This document shows, piece by piece, positions 24,227 to 31,462 of a DNA stretch of 64,000 nucleotides; within the stretch, counting starts at the first letter, position 1, and every line of letters starts with the position of its first letter. The notes under the pieces are model-generated. The model was given only the letters and a program-made list of their open reading frames with translations. It did not search any database and had not been told where the DNA came from. Location of the stretch: contig NZ_CP082362.1 in the NCBI RefSeq assembly GCF_020740535.1, positions 4,958,501 through 5,022,500 on the forward strand, written 5' to 3'. The stretch comes from Streptomyces profundus (GTDB taxonomy: Bacteria > Actinomycetota > Actinomycetes > Streptomycetales > Streptomycetaceae). A program made the position numbers and the translations under genes.

Positions 24227-24904
24227 ATGGAACGCGAGTTCTCTCTTCGGCGCAGGATGCTGTTCACCGCCGCGGCCGGCGTCGGCGCCGCCGCGGCCCT
24301 CTCGGGCACGGCACGCGCCGCCCACTCCGCCTCGTCCGCCTCGTCCGCCTCGGCGGTCGAACCGGACATCGACGGCACCGGCGCCTGGGGCGCCAGGGCG
24401 CCGGGCGGCACCATCTCGGTGCTGAACTACCGACCCAGCATGATCATCGTGCACCACACGGTGAGCGAGAACACCGGCGACTTCTCCCGCGCGCAGGCGC
24501 ACGCCCACAGCCAGTGGGTCCAGGACCTCCACATGGACGGCAACGGCTGGGTCGACACCGGCTACAACTTCCTGGTCAGCCGGGGCGGTTGGATAACCGA
24601 GGGACGGCACCGCAGCCTGGAGACGCTGTCCGGCGGCACCAGCTTCGTGTTCGGCGCGCACACCTCGGGGCAGAACGACGTCGGCATCGGCATCGCCAAC
24701 GAGGGCGCCTACCACGACGGCGCGACGCCGCCCGCCGCGCAGTGGGAGGTGCTGGTGCAGCTGTGCGCGTATGTGGCCTCGCAGTACGCCATCCCGGCCA
24801 CCGAGATCTACGGCCATATGGACTTCGGCTCGACGCTCTGCCCCGGGATCTTCCACGAGATGCTGCCGCGGTTGCGTGACGAGGTGGGCGACGCGATCGG
24901 TTAG
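24227..24904 (+). CDS. Secreted peptidoglycan recognition protein / N-acetylmuramoyl-L-alanine amidase
   Basis: 225 residues; the ATG at 24227 follows AAGGAG. The signal peptide SLRRRMLFTAAAGVGAAAAL has a twin-arginine-like pattern, so Tat export is possible; a Ser/Ala linker follows. The amidase_2/PGRP domain shows IIVHHTVSEN (His 76-77), TGYNFLVSRGG (Tyr about 113), DVGIGIANEGAY and YGHMDFGSTLCPG (His about 197, Cys about 205), the zinc ligands and catalytic Tyr of the family. It removes the stem peptide from MurNAc. Together with the GH25 lysozyme it makes a wall-lysis pair. Confidence 0.93.
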   Translation: MEREFSLRRRMLFTAAAGVGAAAALSGTARAAHSASSASSASAVEPDIDGTGAWGARAPGGTISVLNYRPSMIIVHHTVSENTGDFSRAQAHAHSQWVQDLHMDGNGWVDTGYNFLVSRGGWITEGRHRSLETLSGGTSFVFGAHTSGQNDVGIGIANEGAYHDGATPPAAQWEVLVQLCAYVASQYAIPATEIYGHMDFGSTLCPGIFHEMLPRLRDEVGDAIG

Positions 24905-24953
24905 CGTCGCGGCCGTCCGGACGCTCCCGTGTCGAGCTGGCCGACCGCCCGGC

Positions 24954-25772
24954 TCAGCCGGGATCGGCCGGCGGCCGGAGCAGGCCCACCTCGGCGGCCA
25001 ACACCCCGGCCTGGAAACGTGTCTTCGCGCCCAGCACGGTCATCAGGTCGGCGACGTGACGCCGGAAGGTGCGCAGCGACATGCCCAGGCCGGCCGCCGC
25101 GACCTCGTCGGTGACGCCCTCGCTCAGCGCCCGCAGCACCTGGCGGGCCAGCCGGGGCCCGCCCCTGCCGTCGAACTCCACGGCGTCGGGTGGCGAGGCG
25201 CGGTGCCAGAGGCCCTCGAAGAGCGCCAGCAGCATCCCCACCAGGGTGGGGTCGCGCACGACGGCGCTCCGTTGCCCGAGGGCGGACTCGACATGGATGA
25301 GCGCGGCCGTCCGGTCCACCAGCAGCAGTTGCATGGGGGGCACCGGGGCGACGCGCCAGGAGATCGGCTGGGCCGGCCCGTGCAGCTCGGTCGGGCGGCC
25401 CCTGTGGTGCTGGGTCTGGGTGGTGAGCACCCTGGTCGGCAGGGGGCACTCGTCGCGCGAGCAGGTGGCGCGCAGGGCGGCGTCGATGATCCGGCCGGTC
25501 TCCTGGTCGGGCGCGATCACCGCCTCCAGACACTGGCGCGCGTCGGCGCACCAGCCGCGCACCCGCTCCTCGAACACGGCGGGCGAGGCGGCGATCGTGG
25601 TGATGGCCCCATGGCCGGAGAGCTGGTCCCGGTGTCGGGCCAGGATGTTGTCGAGCAGCGCCCTGACCTCAAGCAGCGCCTCGCCCAGGTCCTCCCCCTC
25701 GACGCCGGTTTCCGGCCCGTCCAGGGGCGTCGGGCCGGTGGGGTCCGTGGTTCTCGGGTGGTTCGTACGCAT
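24954..25772 (-). CDS. HTH regulator with LuxR-like C-terminal domain (paralogue 1)
   Basis: 272 residues. The N-terminal ~200 residues have a helical start (GEALLEVRALLDNILARHRD) and a domain with PMQLLLVDRTAALIHVES. The C-terminal ~60 residues are a LuxR/FixJ-like HTH (LSEGVTDEVAAAGLGMSLRT then FRRHVADLMTVLGAKTRFQA). It is similar in layout and in the HTH to the next gene (25826-26638), so the two are tandem paralogues. Regulators of this TrmB/LuxR-like type often sit in or beside streptomycete metabolite clusters; it lies next to the biosynthetic operon. Convergent to the amidase gene. Confidence 0.82.
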   Translation of the reverse strand: MRTNHPRTTDPTGPTPLDGPETGVEGEDLGEALLEVRALLDNILARHRDQLSGHGAITTIAASPAVFEERVRGWCADARQCLEAVIAPDQETGRIIDAALRATCSRDECPLPTRVLTTQTQHHRGRPTELHGPAQPISWRVAPVPPMQLLLVDRTAALIHVESALGQRSAVVRDPTLVGMLLALFEGLWHRASPPDAVEFDGRGGPRLARQVLRALSEGVTDEVAAAGLGMSLRTFRRHVADLMTVLGAKTRFQAGVLAAEVGLLRPPADPG

Positions 25773-25825
25773 GGCATTCCCCCTCTTCGCCGCCCCGCGG
25801 CGACGCTCACGCTCGGCGTTGCCGC

Positions 25826-26638
25826 TCAGGCGTCACCGATCGGCAGTACGCCCAACTCGGCGGCCCGTGCGCCCGCCTGGAAGCGCGAGACGATGCCCAA
25901 CTCCTCCATGATGTGGGCGACCTTCCTGCGGTAGGTGCGCAGCGACACCCGCATCTCCCCGGCCGCCACCTCGTCCGTGAGTCCGTCCCTGAGGTAGCGC
26001 AGCACCGTCTGCATGGGTTCGGCGCGCAGATGGGAGACCGCCCCGTGGAACTCGCGCAACGGCATGGCGCTGTTCCAAGTCCCCTTCAGCAGCTGACAGG
26101 TGACGGCGACCACCGCCGGGTCGTTGACCAGCAGGGGGCGTTGGCCGACCGCCCCTGCGGGCGGGACCACCAGCGCCAACACGCCGTCGATCAGCAGGGT
26201 TTCGCGTGGCTCCCCGCTGTCGACGCGGATCTCGCAGCCCTCGTTCGCCAGGCGGATGAGCCGGGCGCGCGGGAAGCGCAGCACGCTGGGCGCCAGCAGC
26301 ACCCGGGCCGGCACCCCGCGGGCGCGCGCCGCCTCCAGGGCGCGCAGGCCCACGGCCAGCCCCCGGGTCGCGCCTGGCCGGCCGGCCGTGGTGACCACCA
26401 CGAAGTGTTCGGCGCGGTCGATCAACCGGCCCACCATCCAAGGGATGTGGCGGGCGTCGAGGTGACGCACGGCGGAGCGTTGGGCGGGCGGGCGGACGCG
26501 GACCGACACCACGGAGTCGATCAGCGCGGTCGCCTCCAGCAGGGTGCGTTCCACGCGTCGCGCCTCGGCCACCTCGTCCCCCGGCGGATCCCCGGCGACG
26601 AGGGGGCGTGATGGTGATTGTTCGGTGATATTCCCCAT
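25826..26638 (-). CDS. HTH regulator with LuxR-like C-terminal domain (paralogue 2)
   Basis: 270 residues. N-terminal helix ERTLLEATALIDSVVSVRV, then a phospholipase-D-like sensor fold seen in this regulator group (LIDRAEHFVVVTT, RGVPARVLLAPSVLRF, EPRETLLIDGVLALVVPP). C-terminal HTH: LRDGLTDEVAAGEMRVSLRT then YRRKVAHIMEELGIVSRFQA. It is encoded 53 bases upstream of paralogue 1 on the same strand and about 250 bases after the PPTase gene, so it may be co-transcribed with the biosynthetic operon or have its own promoter in that gap. Probable pathway regulator, by position. Confidence 0.82.
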   Translation of the reverse strand: MGNITEQSPSRPLVAGDPPGDEVAEARRVERTLLEATALIDSVVSVRVRPPAQRSAVRHLDARHIPWMVGRLIDRAEHFVVVTTAGRPGATRGLAVGLRALEAARARGVPARVLLAPSVLRFPRARLIRLANEGCEIRVDSGEPRETLLIDGVLALVVPPAGAVGQRPLLVNDPAVVAVTCQLLKGTWNSAMPLREFHGAVSHLRAEPMQTVLRYLRDGLTDEVAAGEMRVSLRTYRRKVAHIMEELGIVSRFQAGARAAELGVLPIGDA

Positions 26639-26887
26639 AGCAAATACGTTCCCCCGGTCAGTTCAAGGGGTCGCCCGGCCTCTTGACGCGCACGCACGGG
26701 GACGCCCCGCTGTGCGGGGGGAGGCGGTTTACGGGCGTCGGCTGGTCGGCGAAGCGACGCCCGCTCTGGTGGTCGCCTTCCCCCGGTAAATGCACCTGGC
26801 GACTCAGTTCTGAAGAGTATGGGTGTGGTGTGTGGGCAGTCAATCGGAGTTGGATGAAGGGAGGGAGACAGTTGGTGGTTCTGAGGT

Positions 26888-27685
26888 TCAGTGGGGCGAA
26901 ACAGTCGCGAAGTGCTTAAGGAGCAGTGTCGTGCCGTCCCGCGCCATAAGTCGTGATTGGGATTCCCTGCCTTTCTCGTTTTGTTTGCTTTCGCTATGCT
27001 GCGATATGGTTGCAAGACAGCCTCGGTAGCGTTCCCCGGTGTGCCGCTCGGCGAGGTCGTGCAGGGTCAACCGACCGTCAGGGGGGCGGAGCGCCGGATC
27101 CATCTCCCGGATCGCGGGCGGCTCGTGGGCGAGCGAGACCACCAGCCGGGCCGGCGGCTGCGCGAGGCCCACGCCCAACGCCTTGAGCGCGGCCTCTTTG
27201 CGTGCCCACACCACGGCGAACGCCGCCGCCCGCGCCTCCGGCGCCAGCGCGAGCAGCGCCGCCGCCTCGGCCGGCGCCAGCGCGGACGTCAACACGCCCC
27301 CGTCCGGCGACAGATCGATGTCCTGGTCGATCTCCGCGATGTCCAGGCCGAGCGGCGCCGGCCCCACCGCCACCCCGACGCGCCCGCCGGAGTGCGAGAC
27401 GGACAGCCCGAGCCAGGCGTACCGTTCCGGCAGCCGTGGCCGGCCGTGTGGGCCACCGCAGTCCGGGCACCCGGAGGTCAGCGGCACCAGCCGGGCCGGC
27501 AGGTCCAGCCACCGTCCCAGCACCAGCCGCAGCAGCGCCCGCCCGGTCAGATAGCGGTCGGCCGCCGCCGGCACCCGGTAGCGGTCGAGCCGGGCCAACT
27601 CGTCGGGGGCCAGCAGCTCGCGCAGCGCCGGGTCCGCGTCCCCGGGCGCGGCCCACCACAGCTCGAACCCCGGCCCCGTGCTCAC
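26888..27685 (-). CDS. 4'-phosphopantetheinyl transferase (Sfp type)
   Basis: 265 residues. Activates acyl carrier proteins by transferring the phosphopantetheine arm of CoA to the ACP serine. Family motifs: GRALLRLVLGRWL, LSVSHSGGRVGVAV, LGLDIAEID (metal-binding Asp 115) and FAVVWARKEAALKALG (Glu 164 in the WxxKEA motif). The GTG at 27685 overlaps the stop of the KR-DH gene (GTGA). After about residue 227 the protein carries a ~38-residue tail (SQHSESKQNEKGRESQSRLM...) absent from typical Sfp proteins and lower in GC, as if an older stop was lost. Last gene of the PKS operon; its obvious target is the ACP at residue 449 of the 37509-39005 product. Confidence 0.92.
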   Translation of the reverse strand: MSTGPGFELWWAAPGDADPALRELLAPDELARLDRYRVPAAADRYLTGRALLRLVLGRWLDLPARLVPLTSGCPDCGGPHGRPRLPERYAWLGLSVSHSGGRVGVAVGPAPLGLDIAEIDQDIDLSPDGGVLTSALAPAEAAALLALAPEARAAAFAVVWARKEAALKALGVGLAQPPARLVVSLAHEPPAIREMDPALRPPDGRLTLHDLAERHTGERYRGCLATISQHSESKQNEKGRESQSRLMARDGTTLLLKHFATVSPH

Positions 27686-30078
27686 GGCGTCTCCGACACC
27701 CAGCGGGCGCCCAGGAGTTCGGCCACCTCGCCGCCGTCCGCCGCCAACACCCGGTGGGTGGAACCGGCCAGGGACAGCGCCGTGGCCCGGCGGTCCAGGC
27801 CGGTCAGCCGCAGCCGCTCGGCCCGCCACAGCTCGCCGCGCCTGGCGCCGGGCGCCACCGGCGAGACGGCGACGGCGGCCTCAAGGGCGGCGCTCGGCAG
27901 CCGGGGGTGCGGCGGGTCGACCAGGGCGAACCACTCCGAGGGGCGGATCGGCTCCACCTCGGCCCGCCAGCCGTCAAGGTCCCGCCAGGGGCTGACGGAC
28001 ACGAGGTACGGCAGCCAGTCGTAGCCCTGTCCATCGGCCGCTGGCTGGTCGGTCCGCTCGGCAGGCGCCGGCGCCCCCTCGCCCCCCGACGTGGGGGAGC
28101 CGGCTGACGTGGGGGAGCTGGCCGGCACCGTCAACAGCACGGTGGCCTCGGCGGCCACCGCGCCCCGCCGGCGGAGCGTCACCCGGGCGCCGCGCAGCGG
28201 TGTGGTCGCCAACTCCGGGCGGTGCACGGTGCCGGGCTCAAGACGTACCTCGCGCGTGAGGTCGAGCGTCCCGCCGTCGAGGCGGAGCGCGCCCGGCCGG
28301 ACGGCGATGTCGCACAGCGCCACGGCGGTGGCGGGCTCGCCGCCGGGAACCAGCCAGCCGGCGCCGTCCAGCAGGTACTCCAGGGCCAGGGACAGCGGCA
28401 GCCCCGGCGCCCCCGCCACCCGCACCTCGTCCAGGCAGCTGGCCCAGGTCGGGTCCAGCCGATGCTCGGTGACCACGGTGGCGGTGGGCGCGTAGGTGAT
28501 GACCTCGCCCAGGAAGAAGCGTCGGCTCAACATCCCGGTGCGCCCGCGCCAGTCGGAGGGGACCGCGATGCCCCGCAGATGCTGTGGGGCGACCAGCCCG
28601 ATCTCGCCCATGAAGCAGACCTCGCCGCTGCCCTCCCTGGTGATCTCGGCGAGCCAGGCGTCCACGCCGTCCGCCACGCCGATCGGCGTCATATAGCGGG
28701 ACGCCGCGTCGAGGTTGGTGATCAGCCCCACCCCGTCCCAGGTCGGCCAGGCCAGGACCTTGACCGGATGGGACCGCCGCTGACCGGCGCGGAGCGCCAG
28801 CCGGGCCAGGCCCTCGTTGGCCGCGGCGTAGTCGGTCTGGCCCACCATGCCGCCGTAGCGGCCGGTGAGCGAGCCCACGGCGCAGAGCATCTTCAACGGG
28901 GCGTCGGCCAGGGCCGCCAGCAGATGCAGGAAGCCGTCGACCTTGACGCCGATGACCTGCCGGAACTGGTCGACGGACTTGCCCCGCAACCGTTTCGGCA
29001 GGTCGATGCCGGCGTTGTGCACCACCACGGAAAGGCCAGGTCCGGCCGCCCGCACCAGCGCCGCGACCTGCTCCGGATCGGTCACCTCGCAGGCGTGGTA
29101 GGCGAGTTCGGCGCCCGCCAGCCGGGCCCGCTCCAGGTTGTGGTGCACCTCGCGCAGCTGCGCCATCCGGCCCAGGCGGCGGCGCACCGCGTGCAGCGGC
29201 TCGTCCGGGTCGCGCTCGGCGTAGGCCCGCCGCTCCAGGGCGGCGAACGCCTCGGCGGAGGCGACGAGCCAGTCGGGCCGGTCCGCGGGCAGCGGGGTCC
29301 GGCCGCTGACCAGCACCCGGCAGCCGGTGCGCAGCGCCACCGCCAGCGCGAACTCGAAGCCGATGCCCCGGGCGCCGCCGGTCATCAACAGCACGTCGTC
29401 CGGGGTCAGATCGATCGGCTTGCCGTCGATCTCGGTGGCGTGCGCCAGCAGCGCGTGCCGCCCCTCGGCGGTGTGCCCGACCTCAAGCAGCCGGCCGCCC
29501 AGCAGCTCGGCGACGGCGGCCGGGCCCGGGTCGACGGAAGGGGCCAGGTCCAACACCCGCACATCGCAGGCGGGGAACTCGCGGGGCAGGGTCTTGGCCA
29601 GGCCCGCCCAGAGCCCGCCGAGCGGCTGGGCGTCGGGGACGTCGGTCAGGCCCATCGCGCCGCCCAGCGAGGTCACCGCCAGATAGTGCAGCCGGCGGGC
29701 GTCCGACTCCCGCGCCCAGTCCTCGTAGACGTGGTGGAGCGCGGTCACGGTGCGGTCCATCGCGGCGTGCCAGGCGCCCGCGGCCACCGGCGTGCCGGCG
29801 GGCAGGCCGCCGTCCACGATGGCGTCGACGGGGCCGTCCACATCCGGCCCGCCGGCCGCCTCGTCCCAGCCCGCCGGCCGGCCGCCGTGGGCCCGCACGG
29901 CGGCCCGCACCGACGTCAGGAACCGGTCGTCGCCGCCCAGCACCAGCACGGTGCGGCCGGCCAACGCGTCCTCGGCCGGCGCCGGTTGGGCGGGGAGCGG
30001 CGCCAGGCTCATCAGGTGCCGCAGGATGGGCGCCTTGTCGACTCCCCCGGCGCGCGGTGCGGCGGTCGGCTCAGCCAT
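27682..30078 (-). CDS. PUFA/hglE-type ketoreductase with inactive-looking dehydratase domain
   Basis: 798 residues. Residues 40-215 are the structural half of a polyketide/PUFA-type KR (LAGRTVLVLGGDD, LHYLAVTSLGGAMGL, LGGLWAGLAKTLPREFP). Residues 228-480 are the catalytic SDR half: TGGARGIGF, Lys379, Ser403 (VGSLTGR) and Tyr417 in TDYAAANEG, all present. Residues about 515-790 form a double-hotdog DH-like region. Where active DH domains have HxxxGxPxLPG this one reads EVRVAGAPGLPLS, so the catalytic His is a Val, and the second-half Asp is not conserved either. It probably reduces a beta-keto acyl group on the partner ACP; the DH may be structural or bind product. Overlaps the P450 gene by 8 bases and the PPTase gene by 4. 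Confidence 0.85.
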   Translation of the reverse strand: MAEPTAAPRAGGVDKAPILRHLMSLAPLPAQPAPAEDALAGRTVLVLGGDDRFLTSVRAAVRAHGGRPAGWDEAAGGPDVDGPVDAIVDGGLPAGTPVAAGAWHAAMDRTVTALHHVYEDWARESDARRLHYLAVTSLGGAMGLTDVPDAQPLGGLWAGLAKTLPREFPACDVRVLDLAPSVDPGPAAVAELLGGRLLEVGHTAEGRHALLAHATEIDGKPIDLTPDDVLLMTGGARGIGFEFALAVALRTGCRVLVSGRTPLPADRPDWLVASAEAFAALERRAYAERDPDEPLHAVRRRLGRMAQLREVHHNLERARLAGAELAYHACEVTDPEQVAALVRAAGPGLSVVVHNAGIDLPKRLRGKSVDQFRQVIGVKVDGFLHLLAALADAPLKMLCAVGSLTGRYGGMVGQTDYAAANEGLARLALRAGQRRSHPVKVLAWPTWDGVGLITNLDAASRYMTPIGVADGVDAWLAEITREGSGEVCFMGEIGLVAPQHLRGIAVPSDWRGRTGMLSRRFFLGEVITYAPTATVVTEHRLDPTWASCLDEVRVAGAPGLPLSLALEYLLDGAGWLVPGGEPATAVALCDIAVRPGALRLDGGTLDLTREVRLEPGTVHRPELATTPLRGARVTLRRRGAVAAEATVLLTVPASSPTSAGSPTSGGEGAPAPAERTDQPAADGQGYDWLPYLVSVSPWRDLDGWRAEVEPIRPSEWFALVDPPHPRLPSAALEAAVAVSPVAPGARRGELWRAERLRLTGLDRRATALSLAGSTHRVLAADGGEVAELLGARWVSETP

Positions 30079-31462
30079 GCGCGGATCCGCCCTCGCGCGG
30101 TCGTAGCCGCACCCACATCTCGCTCATCGGACGCAGCGAGATCAACGAGTCGCCGAAGCGCGTCAGATCGCCCGGCACCGGCTCCAGGCGGAACCGCTGG
30201 GTCACCATGGCCAGGATGATCTTCAGTTCCAGCAGCGCCATCATGTTGCCCACGCACATCCGTGGCCCGCCGCCGAAGGGGAAGTAGGCCGTCTTGGGGC
30301 GCTCCTTGACCGCGCTCGGGGTGAACCGCAGGGGGTCGAACGCCTCCGGGTTCTCCCAGACCGCCGGGTTGCGGTGGGAGACCAGCGGGGAGAGCAGGAG
30401 CGAGCTGCCGCCCGGGATGTGGTAGCCGTCGAGGGTGTCGTCCTCGACGGCGTCCCTCGGGTAGAGCCAGATCGGCGGGTAGAGCCGCAGGCTCTCCTCG
30501 ATCACCATCCGGGTGTAGTCCAGCGTGGGCAGGTCCTCCTCGGCGGGCGCCCTGCCGTCCAGCACCCCGCTCAGCTCGCCCTCCAACTCCTCCCGCACCC
30601 AGCGGTGGGCGGCGACGGAGTGCAGCATCCAGCAGGCGGCGGTGGCGGTGGTCTCGTGGCCGGCCAGATAGATGGTGAGCAACTCGTCGCGGATCTCCTG
30701 GTCCGTCCACGGCTCGCCGGTCTCCGGGTCGCGGGCCTCCTCGGCGAGGCGCACCAACACCCCCTCGCCGGTGGCCGAGTGGCGCTCCCTGATGTCGGAG
30801 ACGACCTGGTCGTAGATCCGGCGGTTCTTCTTGATCAGGCGGTTGCGCGCGGTCGGCATCCACTGCGGGAGCATCTCGCTCAGATAGCCGTGCGGGAACA
30901 TCACCTCGATGCTCTCGTCGACGACCTGCTTGAGCAGCGGGGTGCGGGACCTGATGTCGTAGCCGAAGAGCGACTGGCTGAGCGTCACCAGCGTCAGCCG
31001 CATCATCTCGGCGACCAGGTCGACCGGTTCGCCCGCGCGCTCGGCGGCCTCCCAGCGCTCCAGCATCTCGCTGGTCGCCTCGATCACGTTGGGGATGATC
31101 GCCTCGATCGCCTTCTTGGCGAACGCCGGCTGCACCGCCCTGCGGTGGCCGCGCCAGTAGCGGCCGTCGGAGGTGAGCAGCCCGGTGCCCATCACCAGCT
31201 TGAACTGGTCGTAGAGCTTGCCGCGCACGTAGTTGCCCTGGTTCTCCATCAGCACCCGGCGCACCGCGTCCGGCGAGGTGGCCAGGTGCACGGTGTAGGG
31301 GCCCATCCGCATGCGGCTCAACTCGCCGTGGTCGCGCTGGAGCCGCAGCAGGAACTGCGCCGGGTCCCGGCGGTAGGGGACGAGGCTGCCGAAGCCCGGC
31401 GTGCCGCGCGGGCCCGGGGCGGTGCGGGTGGCGGTGTCGGTGTTGGCGGCGGTGCTGGTCAT
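30071..31462 (-). CDS. Cytochrome P450
   Basis: 463 residues. I-helix AGHETTA, ExxR in EESLRLYPP, and heme loop FPFGGGPRMCVG with the thiolate Cys at about 403. There is no fused reductase, so it depends on separate electron-transfer proteins; no ferredoxin gene is visible in this cluster. The sequence style (PGPRGTPGFGSL start, WRGHRRAVQPAF) is like bacterial CYPs that act on fatty-acid or terpene-like chains. The ATG at 31462 overlaps the stop of the 2001-residue PKS (ATGA), which ties it to the polyketide pathway; it most likely oxidises the acyl product. Regiochemistry unknown. Confidence 0.93.
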   Translation of the reverse strand: MTSTAANTDTATRTAPGPRGTPGFGSLVPYRRDPAQFLLRLQRDHGELSRMRMGPYTVHLATSPDAVRRVLMENQGNYVRGKLYDQFKLVMGTGLLTSDGRYWRGHRRAVQPAFAKKAIEAIIPNVIEATSEMLERWEAAERAGEPVDLVAEMMRLTLVTLSQSLFGYDIRSRTPLLKQVVDESIEVMFPHGYLSEMLPQWMPTARNRLIKKNRRIYDQVVSDIRERHSATGEGVLVRLAEEARDPETGEPWTDQEIRDELLTIYLAGHETTATAACWMLHSVAAHRWVREELEGELSGVLDGRAPAEEDLPTLDYTRMVIEESLRLYPPIWLYPRDAVEDDTLDGYHIPGGSSLLLSPLVSHRNPAVWENPEAFDPLRFTPSAVKERPKTAYFPFGGGPRMCVGNMMALLELKIILAMVTQRFRLEPVPGDLTRFGDSLISLRPMSEMWVRLRPREGGSAHG

